A stretch of DNA of 64,000 nucleotides, from the NCBI RefSeq assembly GCF_003234965.1, contig NZ_QKVK01000002.1, positions 62,001-126,000 of the forward strand, read 5' to 3'. The notes beneath the pieces were generated by a model. That model was not told the DNA's origin. It saw nothing but the letters and a program-made list of their open reading frames with translations, and did not search any database. The translations under genes were made by a program, and so were the position numbers. Position 1 is the first letter of the stretch, and each line of letters begins with the position of its first letter. This DNA comes from Aestuariivirga litoralis. GTDB taxonomy: Bacteria > Pseudomonadota > Alphaproteobacteria > Rhizobiales > Aestuariivirgaceae. Of this stretch, positions 8,533-19,271 are shown piece by piece.

Positions 8533-9479
8533 TGCTCGGACGCACCGCCGCCTCGCTCTACTGGATGTCGCGCTATATGGAGCGCGCCGAGAACATGGCG
8601 CGCCTGCTCGAGGTCGGCTACCGCATCTCGCTGATGCCGGGCGCCATCGAGGGCCACCGCGACGAGTGGCGCTCGACGCTGCAATCCTGCGCCTGCGACC
8701 ATGGCTATAACCAGAAGCATGAGGAGATCGCCACCGCCAAGGTGATCGACTTCCTGATCTTCGACGAGGACAACCCCTCCTCCATCCGCTCCTGCATCAA
8801 GACGGCGCGCAACAATGGCCGCGCCGTGCGCACCGCACTCACCCGCGACGTGTGGGAGAGCATCAATGCGACGTGGAACGAGCTGGCACAGGTCAAGCCC
8901 TCCTCGATGACGGCGGACCGGTTGCCTGTCTTCCTCGAATGGGTGAAGCAGCGCGTGATGTCCTTCCGCGGTGCCTTGCTCGGCACCATGCTGCGCAACG
9001 ACACCTATCATTTCAGCCAGCTCGGCAATTTCATCGAGCGGGCCGACAACACGGCGCGCATCCTCGACGTCAAGTATTTCATCCTGCTGCCCAAGGCGAC
9101 CGACGTCGGCAGCGACATCGACATGCAGCAATGGGCGCAGATCCTGCGCTCGGTTTCGGGCCACCGCTCCTACCGCTGGTTCTACCGCGACTCGCATTAC
9201 CGGCCCTGGCTGATCTCGGAGTTCCTCATCCTGCGCGAGGAGATGCCGCGCTCGCTGCTCTTCTCCTACGGCTGGATCAACCGTGCGCTGGCGGGCCTGG
9301 CCAACCATTATGGCCAGAGCTATGACTGCCACCAGCAGGCGCGCGACACCTATGACCGGCTCAAGGGCAGCAACATGGAGGATATCTTCCAGTCCGGCCT
9401 GCACGAATTCCTGCAGGACTTCATGGCGAACAATGCCCGGCTGTCCTACTCGGTCGGCAGGACCTATAACTTCCCGTGA
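8532..9479 (+). CDS. Alpha-E domain protein (DUF403)
   Basis: A 315-residue, mostly helical protein starting MLGRTAASLYWMSRYMERAENMARLL, the signature opening of the alpha-E family. These proteins nearly always accompany circularly permuted ATP-grasp and transglutaminase-like genes; biochemical function is unknown, and a scaffold or second catalytic role in peptide synthesis has been suggested. Conserved pieces include NDTYHFSQLGNFIERADNTARILDVKY and FYRDSHYRPWLISEFL. The start overlaps the upstream stop by one base, and the stop lies two bases ahead of the next start, so the genes are co-translated. Confidence 0.93.
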   Translation: MLGRTAASLYWMSRYMERAENMARLLEVGYRISLMPGAIEGHRDEWRSTLQSCACDHGYNQKHEEIATAKVIDFLIFDEDNPSSIRSCIKTARNNGRAVRTALTRDVWESINATWNELAQVKPSSMTADRLPVFLEWVKQRVMSFRGALLGTMLRNDTYHFSQLGNFIERADNTARILDVKYFILLPKATDVGSDIDMQQWAQILRSVSGHRSYRWFYRDSHYRPWLISEFLILREEMPRSLLFSYGWINRALAGLANHYGQSYDCHQQARDTYDRLKGSNMEDIFQSGLHEFLQDFMANNARLSYSVGRTYNFP

Positions 9480-9481
9480 CC

Positions 9482-10288
9482 ATGCAACTCGCCATCCGCC
9501 ACGAGACCCATTACGACTATGACACGCCGCTCGCCTATTCGGCGCAGCGGCTTCATTTGTGGCCCGCCGACTTCGCCGCGCAGAAGACGGTCTCCTGGTC
9601 GATCACCGCGCCGGGCTTCGACAAGGCCCTGGCCTATACCGATGGCTTCGGCAATCACGTGCACATGATCACCTTCGGCGATGTCGCGGGCCCGGTCAGC
9701 ATCGTGGCCGAGGGCATGGTGGAGGTGACGGATGTGGCGGGCGTGGTGCGGGGCCTCGCCTCCTCGGCACCAGACGCCGTATTCCTGCGCCAGACGAAGC
9801 CCACCACGGCCACCGCCTCGCTTCGCACGCTCGCCGAGAGGCAGTTCGCCGGGCGGAACGTGCTCGAAGGCCTGCACGCGCTGATGGCGGAAGTCCACGC
9901 CCGCGTCGCCTATGAAATCGGCGCGACCCATGCCCACACGACGGCGGCCGAGGCCTTCGCCGACGGGCGCGGCGTGTGCCAGGACCATGCCCATATCTTC
10001 ATCGCAGCATGCCGCGCGGCGGGCATTCCCGCACGCTACGTGACGGGCTATCTCGTCACCGGCCAGGGGGCCTCCTCCACCGCCGCCCATGCCTGGGCCG
10101 AAGCGCTGGTGCCGGATCTGGGCTGGGTGGGCTTCGACCCCGCAAACGCCAAGTGCCCGACCGACAACTACGTCCGCGTGGCGGCAGGTCTCGATGCGGC
10201 GGGCGTTGCCCCCATCCGCGGTTCACGCCGGGGTGGAAATACCGAGCGAATGAGGGTTGAAGTCCGCGTCGAGATCGCCCAACAGTGA
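9482..10288 (+). CDS. Transglutaminase-like cysteine peptidase family protein
   Basis: A 268-residue protein with an N-terminal beta-rich transglutaminase-associated domain (about 1-140) and a transglutaminase/papain-like core with an intact triad: Cys166 in GRGVCQDHAH, His203 in AAHAWAEA and Asp219 in VGFDP. Members of this group are predicted to hydrolyse or transfer amide bonds in peptides, here presumably those made by the ATP-grasp partner. The ATG at 9482 follows the alpha-E stop by two bases; a GTG six bases earlier is also possible. Neither has a strong ribosome site, consistent with coupling to the upstream gene. Confidence 0.9.
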   Translation: MQLAIRHETHYDYDTPLAYSAQRLHLWPADFAAQKTVSWSITAPGFDKALAYTDGFGNHVHMITFGDVAGPVSIVAEGMVEVTDVAGVVRGLASSAPDAVFLRQTKPTTATASLRTLAERQFAGRNVLEGLHALMAEVHARVAYEIGATHAHTTAAEAFADGRGVCQDHAHIFIAACRAAGIPARYVTGYLVTGQGASSTAAHAWAEALVPDLGWVGFDPANAKCPTDNYVRVAAGLDAAGVAPIRGSRRGGNTERMRVEVRVEIAQQ

Positions 10289-10315
10289 AGTTTCTGAGCG
10301 TCTGGAAGACTCGAA

Positions 10316-11056
10316 ATGACCTATTGCGTGGGAATGCTGCTGGACGAGGGCCTGGTCATGGCCGCCGACACTCGCACCAATGCGGGCGTGGACAATGTCG
10401 GCAAGTTCAAGAAGCTCTTCACCTGGGAGAAGCCGGGGCACGGCGTCTTCGTGTTGCTGACGGCCGGCAATCTCGCGGTCACGCAGGCCGTCGTCAGCAT
10501 GCTGACGGAAGGGACCCAGGGCCGTCGCGGCAGCAAGGCCGATGGCGACAACCTGTTCGCCGCGAAGACCATGTTCCAGGCGGCGCGCATCTTGGGCAAG
10601 GCCATCCGCGACGTGAAGGACGTGGACGGCGAGCACCTCGAGGCAAATGGCGACGCCTTCGCGGCGAGCTTCATCTTCGGTGGCCAGATCGGCAAGGAGC
10701 GGCCAAGGCTGTTCAACATCTATTCCGCCGGGAACTTCATCGAGGCGACGGCCGACACGCCGTTCTTCCAGATCGGCGAGCACAAATACGGCAAGCCGAT
10801 CCTCGACCGCGTGGCGCGGAACGACATGAAGCTGGGCGATGCGGCGAAGATGGTGCTGCTGTCGTTTGACTCGACGCTGCGCTCGAATTTGAGCGTGGGG
10901 CTACCGATCGACCTGCTCACCTATGAGCGCGGCACGCTGAAGATCGAGCACACCAAGCGCATCGGGCTCGATGATCCCTATTTCAAGATGCTGTCCACCG
11001 AGTGGTCGAAGGCGCTCAGGACGGCATTTGCGAATATCCAGGCGCTGGATATTTGA
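10316..11056 (+). CDS. anbu: Anbu: proteasome/HslV-like peptidase
   Basis: A 246-residue Ntn-hydrolase of the Anbu family, self-assembling relatives of proteasome beta subunits and HslV. The protein opens MTYCVGMLLDEGLVMAADTRT. Removal of the start Met would leave Thr2 as the N-terminal nucleophile, with Asp18 and Lys32/33 in the places of the HslV Asp17/Lys33 pair. The C-terminal FDSTLRSNLSVGLPIDLL block is typical of the family. GGAAGA lies nine bases ahead of the ATG, giving this gene its own ribosome site 27 bp after the transglutaminase stop. Linkage to ATP-grasp, alpha-E and transglutaminase genes is the recurrent context of this family. Confidence 0.93.
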   Translation: MTYCVGMLLDEGLVMAADTRTNAGVDNVGKFKKLFTWEKPGHGVFVLLTAGNLAVTQAVVSMLTEGTQGRRGSKADGDNLFAAKTMFQAARILGKAIRDVKDVDGEHLEANGDAFAASFIFGGQIGKERPRLFNIYSAGNFIEATADTPFFQIGEHKYGKPILDRVARNDMKLGDAAKMVLLSFDSTLRSNLSVGLPIDLLTYERGTLKIEHTKRIGLDDPYFKMLSTEWSKALRTAFANIQALDI

Positions 11057-11072
11057 CGATCGCTCCCCTATC

Positions 11073-11150
11073 CATCATGCCCGGGCTCGTCCCGGGCATC
11101 CTTTTGGCGGCGTCCCAAAAGGATCGCCGGGACAAGCCCGGCGATGATGA
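11073..11150. repeat. REP-like palindromic element (CATCATGCCCGGG family)
   Basis: Two hairpins back to back: one built on GCCCGGG/CCCGGGC and one on GCCGGGAC/GCCCGGC, with CATCAT at the left outer edge and ATGATG at the right. A related copy lies at 62348-62423 with the two hairpins in the opposite order. It separates the convergent Anbu and peptide-transporter operons and could act as a two-way transcription barrier. Confidence 0.8.
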
Positions 11151-11183
11151 AGAGTGGAATTTGTGCCGAGACGTGTCGACGGA

Positions 11184-12776
<1,593 letters not shown>

Positions 12777-12777
12777 C

Positions 12778-13896
12778 TCAGCGGTCCTTTGGGTCGAGTG
12801 CATCACGCAAGCCATCGCCGATGAAGTTCAGCGCGAAGAGCGTGGTGGTGAGGAAGAAGGACGGGAAGATCAGCAGCCATGTGGCGCTGGGAATGTTCTT
12901 GGCGCCTTGCGAGATCAGCACGCCCCAGCTCGACATCGGCTCCTGCACGCCCAGCCCGAGGAAGGACAGGAAGCTTTCGAGGATGATGACCTGCGGCACC
13001 AGCAGCGTCATGTAGATGACCACCGGACCCAGCAGGTTTGGCACCACGTGGCGGAGCAGGATGCCGCCGGGCGAGACGCCCAGTGCCTCGGCTGCCTGGA
13101 CATATTCCTGGCGCTTGAGCGACAGCGCCTGGCCACGCACGATGCGCGCCATGTCCAGCCACAAGACGGCACCCACGGCGAGGAACATCAGCACGAAGTT
13201 CCGCCCAAAGAACACAACCAGCATGATGACGAAGAAGATGAAGGGCAGCGAATAGAGGATATCGACGATGCGCATCATGATTTCATCGGTGCGCCCGCCG
13301 GTGAAGCCGGCAATGGCGCCATAGAGAACGCCGATGACAACGGCCACGAGCCCGGCCAGCAGGCCGATGGCGAGCGACACCCGCCCGGCGATGAGCGTGC
13401 GGGTGAGGAGATCACGGCCTGTATTGTCGGTGCCGAAGAAGAAGTATTTCTTCTGGACGTCGGCACTCATGGTCAGTTTCAGCCCATCGGCCGACTTCTC
13501 CGTCACCTGCGCGCCCTCGAACACGTCGGAGCGGTCGATGTAGCGCGTCACGCGGTCATCGATCGGCTTGGCGGAGGTGACGGTGATGAAGACCTTGCCG
13601 TCCCTCTCTTCCCAGCCCGCAAGATCGAGGCGGCTGCGCTTCACGGCATCCTTCACGGCGAGGTCGATGGCATCGGGCTTTGGATAGGCCTCGAGGCTGG
13701 GCGGCACGCGGGTGTAGTCCTGGTAGATTGTGGTGAAGTCATGCGGGGTGAACCACGGGCCGACGATGCACAGCACCGTCATGAGCGCGAGATACCAGAT
13801 GCTCAGCATGGCAGCCTTGTTGGCCTTGAGGCGGTTCCAGGCGTCCGCCCACAGCGAACGGCCCGTTTCCGCGGCGGGGAGGCCGATGTCAGTCAT
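12778..13896 (-). CDS. Peptide ABC transporter permease, OppC/YejE-like
   Basis: A 372-residue inner-membrane permease starting MTDIGLPAAETGRSLWADAW. It has an N-terminal helix around residues 30-50, a long periplasmic insert before the helical core, and the binding-protein-dependent transport signature near AAEALGVSPGGILLRHVVPN. The long insert between helices 1 and 2 is typical of OppC/YejE rather than DppC. The ATG lies eight bases inside the end of the preceding permease gene, indicating coupled translation. Confidence 0.92.
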   Translation of the reverse strand: MTDIGLPAAETGRSLWADAWNRLKANKAAMLSIWYLALMTVLCIVGPWFTPHDFTTIYQDYTRVPPSLEAYPKPDAIDLAVKDAVKRSRLDLAGWEERDGKVFITVTSAKPIDDRVTRYIDRSDVFEGAQVTEKSADGLKLTMSADVQKKYFFFGTDNTGRDLLTRTLIAGRVSLAIGLLAGLVAVVIGVLYGAIAGFTGGRTDEIMMRIVDILYSLPFIFFVIMLVVFFGRNFVLMFLAVGAVLWLDMARIVRGQALSLKRQEYVQAAEALGVSPGGILLRHVVPNLLGPVVIYMTLLVPQVIILESFLSFLGLGVQEPMSSWGVLISQGAKNIPSATWLLIFPSFFLTTTLFALNFIGDGLRDALDPKDR

Positions 13897-14812
13897 AGCG
13901 CACCCGCGGGTCGACGACCGCATAGAGGATGTCGACGATGAGGTTGAAGACGATGGTGAAGATGGCGATCACCACGACAGTGCCCATGACCAGCGTATAG
14001 TCGCGGTTGAGCGCCGCCTCGACGAAATAGCGGCCGACACCGGGAATGGCGAAGATGGTCTCGACGATGATGGACCCCGTGAGCAGTGCCGCCGCGGCGG
14101 GGCCGGCATAGGAGATGATGGGCAGGAGTGCGCCGCGCAGCGCGTGCTTGATGACCACGGAATAATCCGAGAGGCCCAGAGCGCGGGCGGTGCGGATGTG
14201 GTGGGAGCGCAGCGACTCGATCATCGAGCCGCGCATCAGGCGGGCGACGATGGCGAGCTGCGGCAGCATGAGGGTGAGCACCGGGCCCACCTTGTTGATG
14301 AAGGCGCCATCACCCCAGCCCCCGACCGGAAACCACTTCAGGGTGAGCGCGAAGAACAGCTGGAACAGCGGTGCGATGACGAAGGTCGGGATGGTGGAAC
14401 CCGCGGTGGCGGTGGCGATCACGGCATAATCGGCTGGCTTGTTCTGGTACAGCGCCGCGATGATGCCGAGGATGCCGCCAAGCAGGAGTGCGAGGACCAG
14501 CGCCGAGCCACCGAGCTGGATCGAGATCGGCAGGCCGTCGGCGAAGAGTTCGGCCACCGTGAAATCGGGAAGATTGTAGCTCGGCCCGAAATCCCCGTGA
14601 ATCAGGTTGTTCAGGTAGAGCAGGTATTGCTTCCACAGCGGCTGGTCGAGGTGGAAGACCCGCTCGAGATTGGCCTTGATCACCGGATTGAGGCCCTTTT
14701 CCTGGTTGAAGGGGCCGCCGGGGGCCACGCGCATCAGGAAGAAGGAAATGGTCACGATCACGAACAGCGTCGGGATCGCGGTGAGGAAACGCCTCAGGAC
14801 GTAACGCAGCAT
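13889..14812 (-). CDS. Peptide ABC transporter permease, OppB/YejB-like
   Basis: A 307-residue permease with the standard OppB opening MLRYVLRRFLTAIPTLFVIVTISF and a helical core ending in IPGVGRYFVEAALNRDYTLVMG, the conserved C-terminal block of this family. It pairs with the OppC-like protein. The ATG at 14812 gives the usual N-terminus; a TTG three codons upstream is possible but would add an atypical MRN. The gene follows the binding-protein gene after a 73-bp spacer that holds a strong hairpin. Confidence 0.92.
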   Translation of the reverse strand: MLRYVLRRFLTAIPTLFVIVTISFFLMRVAPGGPFNQEKGLNPVIKANLERVFHLDQPLWKQYLLYLNNLIHGDFGPSYNLPDFTVAELFADGLPISIQLGGSALVLALLLGGILGIIAALYQNKPADYAVIATATAGSTIPTFVIAPLFQLFFALTLKWFPVGGWGDGAFINKVGPVLTLMLPQLAIVARLMRGSMIESLRSHHIRTARALGLSDYSVVIKHALRGALLPIISYAGPAAAALLTGSIIVETIFAIPGVGRYFVEAALNRDYTLVMGTVVVIAIFTIVFNLIVDILYAVVDPRVRYD

Positions 14813-14838
14813 GTTCCGCAACTCGGGTCTGGGTGGGA

Positions 14839-14870
14839 GGCCGCCCTGCCCTTCATGGCGCAGGGCGGCC
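14839..14870 (-). other. Hairpin between binding-protein and permease genes of the peptide operon
   Basis: An 11-bp perfect stem (14839-14849 with 14860-14870) and a 10-base loop, directly after the binding-protein stop. No T-run follows on the minus strand, so it looks like a 3'-end mRNA stabiliser or partial processing site rather than a full intrinsic terminator. This would allow more binding protein than permease to be made. Confidence 0.7.
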
Positions 14871-14885
14871 CGTCACAGTTGCGGA

Positions 14886-16472
14886 CTATTCCTTGGAGAG
14901 GTAGCGGGTCGGGTGAACGTCCATGACGTTGTCCTCCCAGCCCTTCAGCTTGTTCGACACCAGGTCATGGTAGCTGTAGTAGAGCAGCGGCACCACGCAG
15001 AGGTCTCGCGCCACGCCAACGGCTTCGGCGTCCGACAGCAGCTTCATGCGGTCGGCCGGGGTGGTCGCGGCGGCGGCCTTGGCCATCAGGTCGTCATACT
15101 CCTTGTTGGAATAGACGGCATAGTTGTTGCCGGTGCCGGTCTTGCACAGGGCGAGGAAGTTTTCCGGGTCCTTGTAGTCGGCGATCCAGCCGGCGCGCGC
15201 GATGTCGAAGTCGCCGTGCTGCTCGAGCAGGCCATAATGCGTCTTGGTGTCGGTGTTGACGAGCGACACCTCGATGCCGAGCGGCTTCAGCTGCTCCTGG
15301 ATGGCCACGGCCGTGTTCTTGTGGTTCTCCGAGGTGTTGAAGCGGATCTCCATCTTCAGCGGCTTGTCCGGGCCGTAACCCAGCTCGGTCAGGACCTTCT
15401 TGGCCTCGTCCTCGCGGTCGAGCTGCGACTTCTCGGCATAGTCCGTGGTGCGCGTCTCGTAGCCGGTGATGCCGGGCGGCACGAAGGAATAGGCCGGGAT
15501 CATGGTGTTCTGCCAGACCTTCTCGGCGAGATAGTCGCGGTCGATGGCCATCGACACGGCGTGGCGGAGCTTGACGTTGTCCCACGGCGCCTTGTCGGTC
15601 TTGAAGGCATAGTAATAGGTGCCGAGATAGGGCCCGATCCGCACCTGGTCGCCGAACTTGGCCTTGATGTCGGCCAGCTGCTCGGTGGGCAGGTCATCGT
15701 TCGAGTCGAGTTCGCCCGCCTCGAAGCGCTTCATCGCGGTCGAGCGGTCCTCGGTCGGGACGAAGTTGACGACATCGATCTTGACGTTCGCCGCATCGTA
15801 GAACTTGTCGTTCTTGGTGAGCTTGATGTGATCGTTCGGCACGAACTCCTTCAGCACGAAGGCGCCGTTGGAGACCAGGTTGCCAGGCTTCACGAAGTCG
15901 GCGCCCAGCTTGTCGATGCTGGCCTTGTTCACCGGATAGGTGGACTGGTGGGTGAGCATCTCGAGGAAATAGGGGGTGGGCGCGTTGAGCGTCACCTCGA
16001 AGGTTTCGGCATCGATGGCCTTGACGCCCAGTTCGTCGGGCTTCTTCTTGCCGGCCGTGATGTCCTCGCCGTTCACCACCGGAGCCAGCATGTAAGCATA
16101 TTCGGCGGCAGTCGCAGGATCGACCAGGCGGCGCCAGGAATAGACGAAGTCATCCGCCGTCACCGGCGAGCCGTCCGACCACAGGGCGCCCTTGCGCAGC
16201 TTGAAGGTGTAGGTCTTGCCGTCGGCGGAAACCGTGTAGCTTTCGGCAGCGCCGGGCTGCACCTCGGCCTTGGCGTCCTGCGTCATGAGACCCATGAACA
16301 GGTCGCGCAGGATATTGGCTTCATAGACGGTGGAGGTCTTGTGCGGGTCGAGCGATTCCGGGTCGGCGGAGTTGCCCCGGTTGTAGACGACCTCGGCGAA
16401 GGCGCCGGTGGCGGTCATCGCCAGCATGCTGCAGCCGACGAGCCAGGATTTGAGACTGAACTGAACTACCAT
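14886..16472 (-). CDS. Periplasmic oligopeptide-binding protein, OppA-like
   Basis: A 528-residue SBP family 5 protein with an N-terminal signal peptide (hydrophobic core about residues 10-22, cleavage after GAFA). Family blocks include ADPESLDPHKTSTVYEANIL at the mature N-terminus, WSDGSPVTADDFVYSWRRLVDP, and the C-terminal YYSYHDLVS. The RRLVDP segment is characteristic of OppA/MppA, so oligopeptides, possibly murein peptides, are the likely cargo. The ATG at 16472, preceded by GGGAGC, is chosen over a start 66 bases upstream because it places the signal peptide at the N-terminus. First gene of the peptide-transport operon. Confidence 0.92.
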   Translation of the reverse strand: MVVQFSLKSWLVGCSMLAMTATGAFAEVVYNRGNSADPESLDPHKTSTVYEANILRDLFMGLMTQDAKAEVQPGAAESYTVSADGKTYTFKLRKGALWSDGSPVTADDFVYSWRRLVDPATAAEYAYMLAPVVNGEDITAGKKKPDELGVKAIDAETFEVTLNAPTPYFLEMLTHQSTYPVNKASIDKLGADFVKPGNLVSNGAFVLKEFVPNDHIKLTKNDKFYDAANVKIDVVNFVPTEDRSTAMKRFEAGELDSNDDLPTEQLADIKAKFGDQVRIGPYLGTYYYAFKTDKAPWDNVKLRHAVSMAIDRDYLAEKVWQNTMIPAYSFVPPGITGYETRTTDYAEKSQLDREDEAKKVLTELGYGPDKPLKMEIRFNTSENHKNTAVAIQEQLKPLGIEVSLVNTDTKTHYGLLEQHGDFDIARAGWIADYKDPENFLALCKTGTGNNYAVYSNKEYDDLMAKAAAATTPADRMKLLSDAEAVGVARDLCVVPLLYYSYHDLVSNKLKGWEDNVMDVHPTRYLSKE

Positions 16473-16565
16473 TATTTGCTCCCTGATTTGCTTGCCTTGA
16501 GGTGTTCGCGCCGTGACACCTGAGGGGCAAGATACCACTGCACATTCCGCTTGTCGCCAGTTACG

Positions 16566-19178
16566 TCACTTTTGGCGGTGGACAGGCTGGGGAGCAGGTT
16601 CGGACAGGAGGTCCAACCAGCGGGCGAGCGCCGGCACCAGCAGCACGATGAGCAGCCCCACGATCAGGAACAGCATGGCCAGCGAGGCGCCGAGTTCGGC
16701 CACCGCGGGACGGGAGGAAATGACCAGCGGCGCCGCCGCTCCGGCCAGCGTGATGGGCGGCAGCAGCACGGCCCGCAAGGGCAGGATGTGTGCCTGCCCT
16801 GCCGGCCCGCCGCCGCGCAGCCGGACGGCGACCAGCATCGAGCAGGCGATGAGCACCGCTATGGCGGCGCTGACCCCTGCCAGCATGGCCGCGTTGAGGC
16901 TGATGTCCAGCATCACGGTGATCGCCGCCGTGAGGGTGATGAAGGCCCCCGCAGGCGCCAGTGACAGGATGACACCGCGCAGGCTGCGCAGCACGGCGAG
17001 AACCAGCACCGCGGCCGCCAGCAGCGCCGTGGCGAGGGCGAGAATCGCCTCGTGGTGGATCATCTCGTTGCGCACCAGCGACACCAGGGGCTCGCCGGTG
17101 GCCTGCGGAACGGCGCGGCGGAGGGCCGCCGCGAAGGACAATTCGCCCGTGCCAGAGCGCGGCATGACCTCGATGCGCCAGGTTCCGTCCTCGGCCACGA
17201 AACGGCGCAGGAGCTGGGGTTCCAGGTCCTGGACGCCAGGGGGCTGCATCACTGCAAGCCGCTGGGCGAGCGCGGATACCTGCGCAAGGCCACCGAACAG
17301 CGATTTCTCCAGGCTGCTGACGCGCTGGGCATCAGGCGGGTCCGGGGACACGAACAGGTCGATGGCGCGGCGCAGGCGAAGTGCGGCCTCACGCAGCTGG
17401 GGGGTGGAGGACGGGCTGTTGGCGACATAGGTCAGCTGCGACTGCAGGTCGGCGAAGTCCTGCTGCAGGCTCACGTCGTCGGCGGGCGGCGCAAAGGCGG
17501 GTGTGAAGGCGGTGAGCGGGGCCAGGCGGTGCAACTCGCCGACCTTGGCTGCGGCATCGGGCGGCAGGAACTGCTGCGCGGTGCGGATGGCACCGACCTC
17601 GGGAAGGGCCGAGAGGCGGCTGACGATTTCCTTCACGCCCGCCTCTTGCACCAGGATGTGCACGGCGCCGCGGGCATCGGGGGTTTCGAGCTGCGGCGGC
17701 GGAAAGGACGGCAGCTGCCGCTCGCCGAAGCGCATGGCCGGCAGGAACACGGTGGAGAACACCGCCGCGGCGAGCAGCACCATGGCGGCAATGTCCAGCG
17801 CGCCGCGGCCGGCCGTGGCGCGACCATCTCCCATCGCCTCGTCGAGCCAGTGGGGCGCTGCTTCGGCCTGGCGCGGGGCCGTGAGCATCAGTATGGCCGG
17901 CAGCACGGTGAGGGCCGAGACCCAGGCGGCCACACAGCCGACAAGTGCGATGATGGAGAACTGGTGCAGCGATGGCAGATGGCGCAGCAGCCACGAGGCC
18001 CAGACCACGGCAAACAGCGCTGCGACCACCGACACGAAGCCACCCTGGCGGTGGGCCGCCAGCATCACCGCCTGCATCGGCGCGAGGCCGCGGGCGCGTC
18101 CCTGGCCGAAAGCCACGGCGATCACCCCGCCGGTCACGATGGCGGGCGCCAGCACCGCCAGCGCGAAGGACCATGTGGCCCCATCCAGCGGCGGGCCCAG
18201 CGCGGCGGCGGCAGCGCCTGCGGCCGACAGGGTCACCGCCCCGGACAGCATCACGGCGAGGGCCTGCCGCAGCGAGCCAAGTGCTGCGAACAGCAGCACC
18301 AGCGTCAGCAGGGCGGAGAGGAGTGCGGGCACCACGAAATCGCGCAGCTCGCTCGGGCTGGAGGCGAGTGCCCGGCGCGGCCACAGCCAGCTCACGCCCT
18401 GCATGCCGGCGGCGGCCTGGCGGGCAGCGGCAGCGGCAGCGGGTTCGGAGCCGGGAACCGGTGTTGCCAGCACGTACCACCTGTTGGCCTGGACTTCGGC
18501 ATCGAGCCCGGCCAGTGCCAGCCAGTCCAGTGCACGGGGCGATCCCTTGACCTCAGCCTCGATAGTGGCGGAGGCCGCGAGCAGCATCGATTCCAGGCCT
18601 GGCGGGGAGCGGCCCTGCTCAACCGCCTTGCCGATTTCCGTGACGAGTGCGGCAAAGCCCCCCATGTCGGGGGCGGCCGCCATGGCGTGATAGAGCGGTT
18701 CGAGCTGCAGCAGCGCGTCGACCCGCTGCCGCACCGCTTGCGGATCGCGATAGAGCAGCGAATTGGTGTCGTAGAAGGCGCCGGTGCCCGGCACGAAGGC
18801 GTCGAGAAAAAGATCCTTGCGCTGCTGCAGCATGGCCGCAAGCGCCAGGGCCTGCTGGCGCGCCGTCTCGGGATCCTGGCTGGACACGATTGCGAGGAAG
18901 GTCTGCTCGACCCCGGGGAACCGCGTGGCGAGATCCGCCTGGAGCTGCGCCGTCGCCGGGTCGAGCCCGATGCGGGGCCGCTGGTCGGGGTCCATCGACA
19001 GCCGCGTGGCGGCGAACACCGCAAGGGCCGCCGCCAGCAGCACCGCGGCAAGCACCACCGCGACGCGCCATGAGGCACAGACGCGGGCGAGGCGCGCGAA
19101 GCCATTGGGCCGCAGCTTTTGCCGCGGCCCGGCGCTCGGTTGCGGCTTGCCGCTCCAATGGGGCTGGTCCCACTTCAT
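16566..19178 (-). CDS. MMPL/RND-superfamily exporter, HpnN-like
   Basis: A large membrane protein of about 870 residues with the RND 'lipid exporter' layout: one helix near the N-terminus, a large periplasmic domain, five helices, a second periplasmic domain and five more helices. The N-terminal blocks resemble HpnN, which moves hopanoids to the outer membrane in Alphaproteobacteria. No hopanoid biosynthesis gene is in the window, so the cargo is inferred only from family resemblance. The start is uncertain: the ATG at 19178 and one at 19238 are both open and neither has a convincing ribosome site. It diverges from the PLP enzyme at 19272. Confidence 0.75.
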   Translation of the reverse strand: MKWDQPHWSGKPQPSAGPRQKLRPNGFARLARVCASWRVAVVLAAVLLAAALAVFAATRLSMDPDQRPRIGLDPATAQLQADLATRFPGVEQTFLAIVSSQDPETARQQALALAAMLQQRKDLFLDAFVPGTGAFYDTNSLLYRDPQAVRQRVDALLQLEPLYHAMAAAPDMGGFAALVTEIGKAVEQGRSPPGLESMLLAASATIEAEVKGSPRALDWLALAGLDAEVQANRWYVLATPVPGSEPAAAAAARQAAAGMQGVSWLWPRRALASSPSELRDFVVPALLSALLTLVLLFAALGSLRQALAVMLSGAVTLSAAGAAAAALGPPLDGATWSFALAVLAPAIVTGGVIAVAFGQGRARGLAPMQAVMLAAHRQGGFVSVVAALFAVVWASWLLRHLPSLHQFSIIALVGCVAAWVSALTVLPAILMLTAPRQAEAAPHWLDEAMGDGRATAGRGALDIAAMVLLAAAVFSTVFLPAMRFGERQLPSFPPPQLETPDARGAVHILVQEAGVKEIVSRLSALPEVGAIRTAQQFLPPDAAAKVGELHRLAPLTAFTPAFAPPADDVSLQQDFADLQSQLTYVANSPSSTPQLREAALRLRRAIDLFVSPDPPDAQRVSSLEKSLFGGLAQVSALAQRLAVMQPPGVQDLEPQLLRRFVAEDGTWRIEVMPRSGTGELSFAAALRRAVPQATGEPLVSLVRNEMIHHEAILALATALLAAAVLVLAVLRSLRGVILSLAPAGAFITLTAAITVMLDISLNAAMLAGVSAAIAVLIACSMLVAVRLRGGGPAGQAHILPLRAVLLPPITLAGAAAPLVISSRPAVAELGASLAMLFLIVGLLIVLLVPALARWLDLLSEPAPQPVHRQK

Positions 19179-19271
19179 GCTTCGGTCGACGGTCTCCCCC
19201 GGGCGGCAGTTGCGGATTCGCTGTGCGGCCCGCATCATAGGCCAGATTCATGGGAAAGGAAAAACAGCATC

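Noticed and set aside
17052-19073. Plus-strand open frame opposite the MMPL exporter
   Set aside because: Gly/Arg/His-rich antisense frame; the opposite strand encodes a coherent transporter with membrane helices.
19179-19271. SAM-II riboswitch ahead of the Cys/Met PLP enzyme gene
   Set aside because: The 93-bp gap lacks the conserved A-rich pseudoknot segments of SAM-II.
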